Position numbers and translations under genes: made by a program
In this document: piece after piece, positions 10,691 to 21,161 of the stretch
How the letters are laid out: each line of letters starts with the position of its first letter
Numbering within the stretch: position 1 is the stretch's first letter
Assembly (NCBI GenBank): GCA_946902875.1
Contig: OX336340.1
Location: 5,353,739-5,417,738, forward strand
Direction: 5' to 3'
Origin: Nematopogon swammerdamellus
Lineage: Eukaryota > Arthropoda > Insecta > Lepidoptera > Adelidae
DNA length: 64,000 bases
Notes under the pieces: generated by a model
The model's input: the letters and a program-made list of their open reading frames with translations, nothing else
Database searches by the model: none
What the model was told of the DNA's origin: nothing

Positions 10691-10763
10691 AATTACCACA
10701 CTACGACTTCTTCTCAAACCAGTGACTTCGTTGCGACCGGGTGGTGTTTCCTGGGTAGGCATT

Positions 10764-11170
10764 ATTTTATTTAAAGATTTGAGGTTATAAATGATAAACT
10801 TGTAATTTTTTGGGCTATAAATGATTCATATGACACCTTTTATCACTGTGACAATGATTTACTTTTTATGCTGCAGCTTTTCCAAGAAAAGTCTTATTAT
10901 AATAAAAATAAAAAAAAATTAAGATTATTTCTAGTGTGACATAATAATGACACAAACGGAAACGTATTTGATCAATGTCCTTTCCCCCCTCATCCCTGCC
11001 ACAGAATACTCATTGGTGTCCCCGCACAAGACAGAAAGGAAAGGAAGGGAGAGAGCGCAGGAACACGAGGTCGTCTTCACCAAACCCCAGTTCCTTACTC
11101 TGTGATATTAACTATTGTGATGCATCGTTCAGTACATATATGTAAGAGATTAGCAGGATTAAATTTATAT
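10764..11170. other. Intron, no gene seen
   Basis: The part at 10980-11110 is less AT-rich, with purine-rich AAAGGAAAGGAAGGGAGAG. No coding signal is seen. Confidence 0.4.
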
Positions 11171-11173
11171 CTG

Positions 11174-11470
11174 TTAGCCTCGGTAGCTCAATGGTGCAGA
11201 CAGTTGACTGTCGCTATTGATGGATAGGCAACGCTGGGCGCTGTCAGTTTTTGGATGGGTGACCGCTCGACCGTTGGAGGCTGACCGTGGTTCGGATTCC
11301 ACGTAAAACTGTAGGTCCCTTCCCTTCTTACCTTACTAGGTGGTAGAGTTCAACCCGCCCGGGTTGGTACCACCGCACTGAATGAAACGTCGGTCGAAAC
11401 GGCTATGTAAATAGTTTGTGTTTTCCGTCCAGTTCAGGGTAGCCGTGTCATTTCCATAAAAAAAAAATTT
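11174..11470 (+). mobile_element. SINE with tRNA/5S head and internal deletion
   Basis: The A box TAGCTCAATGG is at 11184, a 5S-like stretch with TTGGATGGGTGACCGC at about 11225-11266, and the B box GGTTCGGATTCC at 11289-11300. The body then jumps from CCAGTTCAGGGTAGCC directly to GTGTCATTTCCATAAAA, so about 120 bases of the usual 3' body are deleted. Confidence 0.85.
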
Positions 11471-12049
11471 CACCTTTTCACGTCGCAGAAAATTATTAAA
11501 TCGTAGTATAGATACATAAAAATAAATAACACTTTATTGACACACTGGTAATACATCAATATATTTATCTATAGAAAAATCCCAGGTTTGAATCGCCCAC
11601 CTGGAGTACATAGCTGAAAATATTTATCCTCCATAATTTCCAATTTTAATTATTATTTTTATACATTGAGATGTTTTCTACGTATTGTGTCCGAGCATTT
11701 AAGGTAACTTGGGCTCAGTAATAAATCGTAAGAATTGAGCGGAGAAAAAGAGCAACCTTTTAGTCTGCAATTTTTTCTAATTCCCGGAATAGCTTGGAAA
11801 TATATTCATTTCCCCTTTGGGAAGCTTAAAATAACATAAATAAGAAATAAATGTGCTTTTGCCAAGTAATGTGCTGTTCAGAATATTTAGAAGTAACTCA
11901 GTAATCTAAATTATATTGGTGATAATTTGTTCGAAGAGAAGTAAAATTAACTATGGTATAATTAATTAATTAGCTAGAAATCCAAAGGAAAGTTTCCGGT
12001 AAGGCACCTACTACTATTACCTAATACATCCGTCATGTCAGCCCATAAC
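11471..12049. other. AT-rich intron, no gene seen
   Basis: Only a 30-base SINE scrap (CATCCGTCATGTCAGCCCAT, near 12028) is recognised. Confidence 0.45.
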
Positions 12050-12059
12050 AATATATATA

Positions 12060-12830
12060 TAATAATGTCAAAAAGTTTTATATGTAATAGTGTTAGATTT
12101 TATAACAAAATACCACAGGAAATAAGGAATCTAGGTGAAAATTCTTTCAAAATAACCCTGAAAAAAATATTAACCAAAAAAAGCTATTACAGTATTAAAG
12201 ATGCCTTAACTGACGAATTTTGTGATTCTGACACATAATAAATTAAGTACAAAAGTATGACATAACGTAATGTTCTCTACTAACTCTAAGACAATGGGTA
12301 CTTGTGTATCTATTTTTTTTTTACCCTCGACATTTTATACTACATTGTAGTATGTTACTTGCTTACTAACAAAATCAAATAATGACTTGATAAAATTTCT
12401 TATCAAATTTGACGATGGCACTATACACCGGACTTTTTACATAATACCTATATACTTCAGAAGTTGTCAGAATCACATGATAAATAAATATAATTAATGA
12501 TGCGATATGAATGTAATTAATTAGTTATGCGATAACGACATGTGGTGGTTTGTGACAGAAACCAGTAGCCCATACAATTTCATAGTAAAAATGTTTTCAC
12601 TTTGTCATGAATTGCTGCATGTCACAAATCAGCAGATGCGTGTCTAGGCAGTGGCAAACATTTTTGTATAGACTAAGTGGACATTGAAAAAATCTCCAGT
12701 GAAGTTTCTTGTCAGTTCTTCTTCGCTGTGATAATCGAACTGGCGGAATGTTACAATGTAAATATGACAAATCTGAGCGCAGTGTACTGCCAATAGATGC
12801 TAAATAAACAATAAACAATAAACAATAACA
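12060..12830 (+). pseudogene. LINE 3' end: C-terminal codons plus 3' UTR
   Basis: The frame at 12066-12237 reads SVRFYNKIPQEIRNL and then ENSFKITLKKIL, which has the pattern of the C-terminus of Jockey/CR1-like LINE ORF2 proteins (a V-R-x-[FW]-N-x-[IL]-P motif). The 3' UTR carries ACTACATTGTAG, GAAGTTTCTTGTCAGTTCTT and an AATAAACA-repeat tail at about 12800. The same UTR appears at 21162-21545 and, inverted, at 22640-22800. The copy is 5'-truncated. Confidence 0.7.
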
Positions 12831-13011
12831 CCTTGGTGATCTAGGTGCCATGTCAGTGCTTCCCTTCGGTCGTGCCGGTTACACTGAACTGGATCGAAAA
12901 TACGAACTATTTTATACATAGCCGTTTCAACTGACATTTCATTCAGTGCGGTGATACCAACCCGGGCGGGTTAAAAGCTCTACCACCTAGTAAGGTAAGA
13001 AGGGAAGGGAC
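12831..13011 (-). repeat. SINE body, part 1, interrupted by a hAT element
   Basis: The reverse complement of the common SINE body runs from GGTGATCTAGGTGCC to AGAAGGGAAGGGAC. It is cut at 13011 and resumes at 13967 with the duplicated bases GAAGGGAC. Confidence 0.85.
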
Positions 13012-13966
13012 CACTGGCGGCCGGTCCTAAAGTGCGCCCGTGCGCCGCACTACCATAGCACGAGAAGTCTTCACTTCACTCAAAATAAATAATATCTTAC
13101 AATAAAACATAGCTACATTAAAACCATAAAGATCGTACTCCAAATAAATACGAATGTGAATTCGACCTTATTTTATAGATCACAAGGCACGTTTTTGCGA
13201 GTAAACCCGCGCCCCGTGCGGAATCTAAAAACGCACGCGGGTCTCCCATCTGAATGTATGGGGATCGGCAAAACACCGCTGGCGCGTGAGACAAAAGATA
13301 CTTCATAGAAACAGTATGGGCCGAAATGGAGTTCTGCGTACGGCGCACGAGCGCCAAACAAGGACGCTATATCGTGAATAGCCGCGCGTGCGACACGTCG
13401 CGAGCGATTTCTTTTGCACGAGTCCGTCTACCTAGAGTCAGCGCGCTCTCATGTGATGTCACATACCCGTTAGCGCGCGAATATTTAAAATGGGATATGT
13501 TTAGGTTTTGTGCTTTCTGTCACGTGATAATGTGAATTAAGTGGTGCTGCCGATATTTGCCTAAGAGTGTTGGTTAAAGGTAAGACTTTACGATCAGGTG
13601 TTGGAAAGTTACCAAAGTTGGAATTGAACCCGGGATGGGTTCAATTCCAACTTTTCAAATGTTTTTTTTTATACATTTTTTAAGTATTTTTGGGACATGG
13701 CTATTGTTTTCTTTTTGAAAGCTGCAGCAGTGTCTATGGATGTGTTCATAAAGGTATTATAAATGAGTTAAAAAACTTGTTTGGATTTATTTTCTTGTTT
13801 TTTGCAACTCATTGAGTGTCTTGAGAATATTCATACTAGGTACGTACATAATACAACGCAGGCGTTTAAAAATTCGGAAGTCGCGATATAAAATAACATC
13901 GGGAATGTGTTGGGAGGTAGGTACTTAGCGCACTCTACCGGTCACTGAAGTCACCAGCCGCCACTG
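13012..13966. mobile_element. Non-autonomous hAT-type transposon, 955 bp
   Basis: The element is flanked by an exact 8-bp target duplication, GAAGGGAC, at 13004-13011 and 13967-13974, and it splits a SINE. The ends CACTGGCGGCCGGT and, on the other strand, CAGTGGCGGCTGGT agree at 12 of 14 positions. An 8-bp duplication and a CA(G)TGGCGG terminus are hAT features. There is no transposase frame. Inside, at 13615-13660, TTGGAATTGAACCC pairs with GGGTTCAATTCCAA as a near-perfect hairpin. Confidence 0.85.
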
Positions 13967-14040
13967 GAAGGGACCTAACAGTATTACGTGGAATTCGAAC
14001 CACGGTCAGCCTCCAACGGTCGCTCTATTGACTGGTCGGA
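13967..14040 (-). repeat. SINE head part, continuation after the hAT insertion
   Basis: This part continues the interrupted SINE: CTAACAGTATTACGTGG, then GGAATTCGAACCACGG (B box on the minus strand), then TCAGCCTCCAACGGTCG. The 5S-like part is lost. Confidence 0.8.
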
Positions 14041-14348
14041 GCATGAACATTTTACTATTAAATACAAAAAGAATAAAGATTAATATAATTTCCACAAGTT
14101 GTTCACAAATTCTCAGCAAAAGTAAATCACTTGTTATATCGAGCTCCCCTCACCCCTCGTCCCCTCGCACTCCGCCCCACATCCCCAAGCTATCGAGAAA
14201 CGCTCCGATCGAAAGCACTAACTTTTACAGACGCGTTCGACAGCTCCATCAGAAGAAAACACTTAAGCATCATTCTTTATCAGAAAATCTATTTGATATG
14301 AGCCCGGCGGGATTAGTGCGTAAGTTCAACAGGAAGAATGGTATTTCA
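14041..14348 (+). other. Open frame of unknown origin
   Basis: An open frame covers 14028-14417 but runs into a SINE at 14349, so only about 100 codons could be original. The part at 14200-14330 reads like basic protein sequence (FYRRVRQLHQKKTLKHHS). No domain is recognised. It could be a retrogene or transposon relic, or chance. Confidence 0.25.
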
Positions 14349-14691
14349 TCAATTTTTTTTATGGAAACTGACACGGTTGGCTACATCACCTACAACATCC
14401 GTGGTGTCAGCCCATAACACAGGGTGAACTAGGTGCCATGTCAGTGCTTCCCTTTATTTCATGTCGGCTGCACTGAAATGGACGGAAAATACGAACTATT
14501 TACATAGCCGTTTCGACCGAGACGTTTCGTTCAGTGCGGTGGTACCAACCCGGCCGAGATAAACCGTACCACCTAGTAAGATAAGAAGGGAAGGGAACTA
14601 CAGTTTTACGTAGAATGCGAACCACGGTTAGCCTCCAACGGTCGAGCGGTCACCCATCCAAGTACTAACCGCACTCAGGGTTGCTTAACCA
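14349..14691 (-). mobile_element. SINE with 5S-like head, tRNA A-box end missing
   Basis: On the minus strand the copy starts inside the 5S-like stretch (14689-14646, containing AGTACTTGGATGGGTGACCG) and continues with a B-box-like GGTTCGCATTC, the common body and an A tail. The A-box segment upstream is absent. Confidence 0.8.
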
Positions 14692-15800
14692 GCGTGTGGT
14701 ATGGATATATGTATGTAATATAAAAACATATGTTTTTCGTTATAAAATAGAGAGGCACAACGAAAAGAATAAAGAAATTGGCCTTGCACCGACATCTTCA
14801 AAACCGACGCGATCCAACGTAAAAAAATTATTCAATATAAATGAATAAAGTTTCCTTTCTCAAAAAAAAAAAAAAACAATCAATATTACAGATGGATAGT
14901 TGACTAACATTGCACGCAAGTGTATTAGTAGTCGAACGACGCGTGTTAGCGCAATAGGCGATTAGCATCGACTGACGCTGATTGACGAACCAATCGCGTG
15001 AAGCGTCGGCGCCGCCGCGCCGCCGTCGTCGGCGTCACATCCCGTCAAACCGACCAATGAAAAGTGCGCTCATGAGTCGTGAAAGCAACTGTACATATGG
15101 TTTTCGGCAATGCACTTTCACAATCGCACATAATTTTGTAAAGCTCCAGCGGATAAATGTAATTCTATAAAAATATTGTTGTTAAACTATTTCTATAGCA
15201 ATTAGTTGCCATACCTGTGCTTTATTTACACTAAAATGGATCTAATGCCAGAGTCAATAGTTAGATCAAAATCCTATTTCTTTAAAAATTTTACTGACTT
15301 TTTTCTTGTGGACGATTCGAAAAAAAAAATTCGTTAATACGCGAAAAAGTAAATCTTTCGCATTGATCCCCCGGCGAAGTAAGGAGAAAAACGCGCAGAA
15401 CTATTAATCATGGAGGGTTTTTAATATCCATCTGGGCGGTCTGGCCTCCAGGGAGTACGCGAGTTGCGCGGGTCAGACCTGCTCCTAGTCGTGTGTAGGC
15501 GATATTAAGAAAAGTTAGCGAAGAATGAATCAGTAAGATTCATAGGATCGGGACAGGGGGAACCTTGTACAAAACTTCCTAAAGTTTTCTTATGTACGTT
15601 TTGCTGTATTTTATGAAAAGAATTTGGCGAAATGAAATTACACGGATGTGCCCGGACAATGTAGTAAATTTTGTTTAAGGAAATATTGATAATTTTTTGT
15701 AGGAATTATTTTATTATTCTCTCCTATATTATTATTACTTCAATCTTAGTTCATTTGACACTAACCATCAACCTTATCCACAATAAGGCATTACTGGTAG
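14692..15800. other. Low-repeat intron DNA
   Basis: No repeat seen elsewhere in the window is present. Around 14930-15080 it is GC-richer, with clustered CGTCG motifs and TTGACG/TGACGCTG repeats. It is a candidate for conserved intronic sequence, by inference only. Confidence 0.4.
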
Positions 15801-15802
15801 AA

Positions 15803-16072
15803 ATTGCTTCCTTACCTATAATAAAATCCAACGTCTGCTTTCTGTCTTAGTGTCTGAGTGTCTGAGTGTCTGAGTGTCTGAGTGTCTGAGTGTATGTCTG
15901 TCTGTCCGCTTATAACTCGAGAACCACTGAACCGATTTTAATAAAACCAAATTCTACGGATAGCTTGATTCTTCCCATCAACTATAGGCTACTTACTATC
16001 ACGCTAAATGACTTATGAGGTTAGCAGTGAAGTGAAATATGAGAGCGGGCGGAGCCGCGGGCACAGCTTGTT
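15803..16072 (+). repeat. Lepidopteran dispersed repeat 'CGTCTGCTTTCTGTC'
   Basis: It begins TAATAAAATCCAACGTCTGC, has a GTGTCTGA run (15850-15893), then GGTTCAGTGG-type sequence in the opposite sense, and ends GAGCGGGCGGAGCCGCGGGC ACAGCTTG. Related copies are at 17053, 17277, 24070, 24294 and 42341. It has no coding capacity. Confidence 0.75.
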
Positions 16073-16455
16073 TTTTATGTAATCCGGTATGGGTGGCTGA
16101 GTCGGAGGGGCCAAAGCACATGCTCCGACCAGCCAATATCACCTCCGAGAAGATAGGTGCCATACCGGAGACTTCCATTGATTGCTGGCTATACTAGACT
16201 AGAGGAGAACACAACCGAGGCTGCTATGTGGCCATTTTACAACCAGTACGGTGGTAACCCAGTCGGCTACAATTTGAGCCTACCACCTATTAAGGGGTAA
16301 GGGAAGGGACCTACAGTTTTACACCGGTTCCGCGCGGTGAAGCAGCAGGTCACATAATTTTTTTCGAAACTCATTGGTACACGCCGACCGGATTCGAACC
16401 TCGGACCTCTCGCATGAGAAGCCGATGCTCAAACCACTCGGCCACCCGCAGATTT
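16073..16455 (-). mobile_element. Full SINE with class-II tRNA-like head
   Basis: The minus strand starts near 16451 with GCGGGTGGCCGAGTGGTTTG (A box, long-variable-arm tRNA style). GGTTCGAATCCGG (B box) follows about 45 bases later, then ACACCGGTTCCG-like junction sequence, the body, and the tail GGATTACATAAAAAA. The head is most like a tRNA-Leu/Ser class molecule. Truncated relatives are at 4182 and 25031, and another full copy is at 37160. Confidence 0.85.
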
Positions 16456-16646
16456 TTTTATGCTTGTAAGCATTAAAGGCATTAAGTTCACTTATTGTCC
16501 ACCTTTGTGTGCAATAAACTATAGCTTTATTTAAATTCTTAGGACGAAACTGCTCTCATTATTTTGATAAAATATGATTATTATAACAGTAGAAATAAAA
16601 TTACTTCATTTCAAAACTAACAGGTACCATAAAATAACATTTTATA

Positions 16647-17050
16647 CAGGGTGATTCAGGATAGGCAAGAGAAACTTCAGGAATAGAAAGTACTCATTAT
16701 TAGAAGAAAAAAATCCTTATCACTCAAATCGAAATTCTGTTGTTTTTTTTTTCATACAAAACTTGGAAATTGTAGATGGACAGTGAGTCTTAAGAAAATT
16801 GGCAACGTAAAAATGTATGCAGAATGGACATTTGTGCGTAGTGCTTCGTCGTCGTTCCGCACGACTCACTGAGCTCCGCTGAGCTCGCTGTGATAAAACG
16901 TTAACCGTCCATCAAATAATGATAAAACTATTTTCACCAAAAAGTACTATAAAATGACCGAATCTGGAAAAAAGTTACAGAGCTTTTCGTCTACAAATAT
17001 GGCCATCTTTTGAACCCTGAAGTTTCTCGTGCCTATCCTGAATCACCCTG
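16647..17050. mobile_element. MITE, 404 bp, TA target duplication
   Basis: The termini CAGGGTGATTCAGGATAGGC and the reverse complement at 17017-17050 match over 34 bases with one difference. TA flanks both sides, as for Tc1/mariner-type elements. A related end fragment lies at 23872. No transposase is encoded. Confidence 0.85.
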
Positions 17051-17052
17051 TA

Positions 17053-17272
17053 TATAGAACAAGCTGTGCCCGCGGCTCCGCCCGCTCTCATATTTCACTT
17101 CACTGCTAACCTCATAAGCCATTTAGCGTGATAGTAAGTAGCCTATAGTTGATGCCAAGAATCAAGCTATCCGTAGAATTTTGTTTTATTAAAATCGGTT
17201 CATCGGTTCTCGAGTTATAAGCGGACAGACATACACTCAGACAAACAGAAAGCAGACGTTGGATTTTATTAC
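17053..17272 (-). repeat. Lepidopteran dispersed repeat, inverted copy
   Basis: The reverse of the 15803 repeat: ACAAGCTGTGCCCGCGGCTC at the left and AACGTTGGATTTTATTA-like sequence at the right. Confidence 0.75.
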
Positions 17273-17276
17273 AGGT

Positions 17277-17490
17277 ACAAGCTGTGCCCGCGGCTCCGCC
17301 CGCTCTCATATTTCACCTCACTGCTAACCTCATAAGCTATTTAGTGTGATAGTAAGTAGCCTATAGTTGATGGGAAGAATCAAGCTATCCGTAGAATTTT
17401 GTTTTATTAAAATCGGTTCAGTGGTTCTCGAGTTATAAGCGGACAGACAGACACTCAGACAGACAGAAAGCAGACGTTGGATTTTATTAT
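17277..17490 (-). repeat. Second inverted copy, interrupted by a foldback element
   Basis: A direct neighbour of the previous copy. Its end TTGGATTTTATTAT is followed at 17491 by the foldback element, and the rest of this repeat (GGTAAGGAAGG) resumes at 18977. Confidence 0.75.
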
Positions 17491-18976
17491 CAGGGTGGCC
17501 AAAAAGTCACGGATCACACGAAGTAAGGGGATAGCTGGGGTCAATTGCGGCAAAAAATTGTTCCAGAGGGGGCATCTATGGTCAACGCCTGAGAAGTTAT
17601 GATTTATTTGGTGTTTTTAAAGAAAATGTAATTTTTCTACCAATAGTTTTAAAAAATTAAGAATTGTGACATCCTGTATAATTTTTTTTATTTTCATCTC
17701 ATTGCTAACAAACAAACATTGCATTATACATGCCTTTTGTGATTGTGAATGATGTGTGTTTAAAATAAAACACAAATTTAAGAAATTTTCTTTTTCACCA
17801 TGGAAACATTTGTATTACATTGGACCGCACTGTGAAAAAAAAATGTTCTACCGAAAAGTCACCCTCTATTAGAGAAAGTAGCGCAATTAATAAGGATTCT
17901 AAAAAGGTATAACACATGACTATTTGCAACTCGCATAACTTCCTAGAGCGATCATTCGTAGTAACGGTCGAATTTACCCAAACCAGTAATTATTGCATGG
18001 CTTTCTCCAGGAGACACCGTACCGTGTGGGGCCGGTACTTTAAAAGAATAGCCCCACCGCATCTCTCCCCGTGTATGTCGTAAAAGGCGACTAAGGGATA
18101 TGACTCCCTTCTTATATTACTAGGTGGTAGGGTTTACCCGCCCGGAATGGTACCAACGCACTGAATGAAAGGTCGGTCGAAAAGGCTATGTAAATAGTTT
18201 GTGTTTTCCGTCCAGTTTAGTGTAGCCGGCACGACCGAAGGGAAGCACTGACGTGGCACCAAGTTCATCCGGTATTATGGGCTGACATCACGGATGTTGT
18301 AGGTGATGTAGCCAACCGTGTCAATTTCAATAAAAAAAAAAAAAGAAAGACACGCGCATTGCAACTAGACCCTTGACAACAAGACAGAGAGAGGTAGTGA
18401 GTGTCTCTTTGTGATTCTAGTTATTTTTCAAGAGCTTCAAACGATTTGAGATATTTATTGCCACCATACAATAATAATTACTGGTTTGGGTAAATTCAAC
18501 CGTTACTACGAATGATCGCTCTAGGAAGTTATGCGAGTTGCAAATAGTCATGTGTTATACCTTTTTAGAATCCTTATTAATTGCGCTACTTTTTCTAATA
18601 GAGGGTGACTTTTCGGTAGAACATTTTTTTTTCATAGTGCGGTCAAATGTAATACAAATGTTTCCATGGTGAAAAAGAAATTTTTTTAAGTTTGTGTTTT
18701 TTTTTAAACACACATCATTCACAATCACAAAAGGCATGTTTAATGCAATATTTGTTTGTTAGCAATGAGATGAAAATAAAAAAAATTATACAGGGTGTCA
18801 CAATTCCTAATTTTTCAAAACTATTGGTAGAGAAATTATATTTTCTTTAAAAACACCAAATAAATCATAACTTCTCAGGCGTTGACCATAGATGCCCCCT
18901 GTAGAACAATTGTTTGCCGCAATTGACCCCAGCTATCCCCTGACTTCGTTTGATCCATGACTTTTTGGCCACCCTG
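17491..18976. mobile_element. Foldback transposon with arms of about 505 bp
   Basis: The left arm 17491-17995 and right arm 18471-18976 are nearly perfect reverse complements. Termini are CAGGGTGGCCAAAAAGTCA and its complement. The loop contains a SINE. No transposase frame exists. The flanks are parts of one dispersed repeat, but no target duplication is evident. Confidence 0.85.
18019..18343 (+). mobile_element. SINE with head B, nested in the foldback loop
   Basis: It starts GTACCGTGTGGGGCCGGTAC, carries the GTCGTAAAAGGCGACTAAGG core and then the shared body (ACTAGGTGGTAGGGTTTACC, the CACTGAATGAAAGGTC block), and ends AGTTTCAATAAAAAAA. The body is the same as in SINEs with the tRNA/5S head. 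Confidence 0.85.
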
Positions 18977-19199
18977 GGTAAGGAAGGATTTACAAAAACT
19001 ATGAAACAAAATTGCCTGTATTTTATAGTACCTACATTACAGGAAAGTAAAAATTAAACAATTAGTAATTTTATGTATGTAAACTGTTTCATATGTAATT
19101 TTGTGTTGTTACAAGGCCAATATCAGCTACAAAGCCATCTGCGAACACTGTATAGTAAAATTGCTATCGATTTCACCTTTATCAATATTAGTTTACCTA

Positions 19200-19863
19200 G
19201 GGTAGGTGCTTAGGTGTAGTGTAATAGCAGGGCGGCGGCACAGGCGTTCACCTAATCGTCGGATATAGCCCCGCACCTTTCTCATTCCGGATCACTTTAT
19301 CGCGCGGCGCGCGGGTCCCGCGTCAAAATTTATCATCTCACATATTGATATTTATTGATAGCTAAGATATTACCGTTTTTATCCGAGCGGAAGATCGGCC
19401 CCGGCTTGACATCTATCACTTGGTCCGGACGTTGTTCTAGGCGCGTTTGCTCCGATAAATAATATAAGAAATTGGTGGGCGCCACGGGGACCACTGACGA
19501 GGATGCGTTCAGACAGGATAAGAGATGGGAGGCCGGGGCGGAGGCGGGTGCCTTCCGTGCGTCCAAGTTTTTGCGGGGACAGATTCGGAGATAACATATT
19601 TAGAGAATGCTTTTACGCAGAAATATGAGCGTTGAGAGGGCGGGGGGAAAAAATATTGATTTTATTGCGGCACCTTCTTCCGTAGCTGTCGGTGATGGGG
19701 ACCGTCAGTCTTTCGGTGAGGTGATAACGTTTTTCTTTGTCCGCTAAAAATACATCGAGATTACGATGAAATGTATGGACATTTGTTTTTCCTCGAGAAA
19801 TCTTCGGCGCCGAGTGTCGCCCTGGTTTTATTACGCACTGGTAATACTAGCATTCTCAGATGC
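19200..19863. other. Low-repeat, GC-richer intron island
   Basis: No sequence shared with other parts of the window. Contains GCGCGGCGCGCGGGTCCCGC (19302-19321) and other GC-rich stretches. It is a reasonable place to look for conserved intronic regulatory DNA, which is inference. Short open frames here look like chance products of GC content. Confidence 0.45.
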
Positions 19864-20130
19864 AGGAGGCTGACCGTGGTTCGGATTCCACGTAAAACTG
19901 TATGTAGATCCCTTCCCTTCTTAAATTACTAGGTGGCAGTTTAACCCTTCCGAGTGGGTACCACAGCACTGAATGAAAGGACGGTTCGTGTTTTCCTACC
20001 AGTTCAGTGTAGCCGGCACGACCGGAGGGTAGCAATGACATGGGACTTCGTTCAGCAAGGTGTTATGGGCTGACATTACGGATATAGTAGGTGATTTAGC
20101 CAACCGTGTCAGTTTCCATAAACAAAATAT
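19864..20130 (+). repeat. SINE, 5'-truncated at the B box
   Basis: It starts GGAGGCTGACCGTGG, has the B box GGTTCGGATTCC at about 19878, the common body with small deletions, and the end CAGTTTCCATAAAC. Confidence 0.8.
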
Positions 20131-20239
20131 CTGTTTGGGTGGAACCATAGATTGACCGTAGCACTATTTATCTATGGTAGAACATTAATAAAACAATTGT
20201 GTGTTACTCGTATAAGTGTCGCAATTGCCTGCGATGTTT

Positions 20240-20417
20240 GAAAAAAAAAAACAACATGAACGATATCTATTTCCTCTAAAGTACAATCTGGGATTTTCCA
20301 AAAGGGGCGTAAAAAGTCTCCTGTCAGGCCGGCATGCCATTCGCAATCCCCGTGCATCACAGAATGTCGATCCAGGGGCATCGTTAGACACCTACTTGTA
20401 GGTGAAAGGATGCCACA
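20240..20417 (+). pseudogene. LINE 3' end, interrupted by a hAT MITE
   Basis: The frame reads FPLKYNLGFSKRGVKSLLSG and then RHAIRNPRASQNVD, the same LINE C-terminus as at 57404 and (minus) 30172. The 3' UTR is cut by the element at 20418 and resumes at 20712 with GTCGCGCTATCCATAAA. Confidence 0.7.
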
Positions 20418-20711
20418 CACAGAGCATCAAATGCGCGCGCCCGCCCCTCCTAGAGGCGCCCTGAGCGCGATTTCCCTACAACACCGTTGAAGCCTGTCGG
20501 CGTGGCCTATGACTTACATATGTGTGTTGTGCGTGTGCATTTGTTTTGTGCGTGTGCCTAACTTGCTCATCTCTGTGTGTAGTGTCGATACTAGCACACA
20601 CGCACACATACGAAGCGCTAGCAGCACTGCGTCTAGTTTTTGGGTTTCAAATATTATCGCTTAGGGCACCTCTAGTAGGGGGCGCGCGCGGTATGTATTT
20701 GATGCTCTGTG
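20418..20711. mobile_element. hAT-type MITE, 294 bp
   Basis: The 15-bp terminal inverted repeats CACAGAGCATCAAAT are exact, and the 8-bp target duplication ATGCCACA lies at 20410-20417 and 20712-20719. Subterminal parts (GCGCGCGC and CTAGAGG..GCCCT) are also inverted. It sits inside a LINE 3' UTR whose intact form is seen at 30172. There is no coding frame. Confidence 0.88.
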
Positions 20712-20750
20712 ATGCCACATGTCGCGCTATCCATAAACAAATTTAATAAT
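20712..20750 (+). repeat. Rest of the interrupted LINE 3' UTR
   Basis: ATGCCACATGTCGCGCTATC followed by CATAAACAAA, matching the terminal bases of the LINE at 30172 (minus) and 57715. Confidence 0.7.
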
Positions 20751-21161
20751 AGAAATGGCAAGACAGTAAGATTAAATATTCACGAGTACGACCTTAATAT
20801 ACAGAATGTCCCATTTCGACCGTATTGCTTACCATCAGAGGATTACTAATTTAATAAGCTTAAAAAAACTCAGTAGCATTTTTTCCTAGTACTCGTATTA
20901 TTTCAGGATAATCGAGGTTTCATGCGTTAGGAAAGCGTCGCCAAAACCATGTCCAACATCGGAAAATGACCTTATAGGTAATAACGTCGAAACATACGAG
21001 TATTAGAAAAAAAAATACTGCCTTTTTTTAAGCTCAACGCGGAATCCCGTGGTGTTACGCATCCATCGGTAGCCTGGGTTCGGTGGTGGAAACTCCATTT
21101 GTTTTATAGTAATTTTAGATAGTATTTTATAGTATCTTAAATATTCATATATTTTTATTTT
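20751..21161. other. Intron, no gene seen
   Basis: No recognisable repeat or coding sequence. Confidence 0.4.

Larger units (their letters stand above)
7207..10755. mobile_element. Possible large non-autonomous DNA transposon with CCCAGGAAACAC ends
   Basis: The left end TA-CCCAGGAAACAC (7205-7218) is mirrored at the right by GTGTTTCCTGGG-TA (10744-10757), giving 12-bp inverted ends and a TA target duplication. Inside both ends lie related sequences built on CGGTCGC and CGTTCGG motifs. No transposase frame is visible, and LINE and SINE pieces sit within. Two unrelated partial copies remain possible. Confidence 0.35.

Noticed and set aside
20522..20746. Cys-rich open frame with a possible signal peptide
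   Set aside because: It lies inside the hAT MITE and is made of its GT-rich interior.
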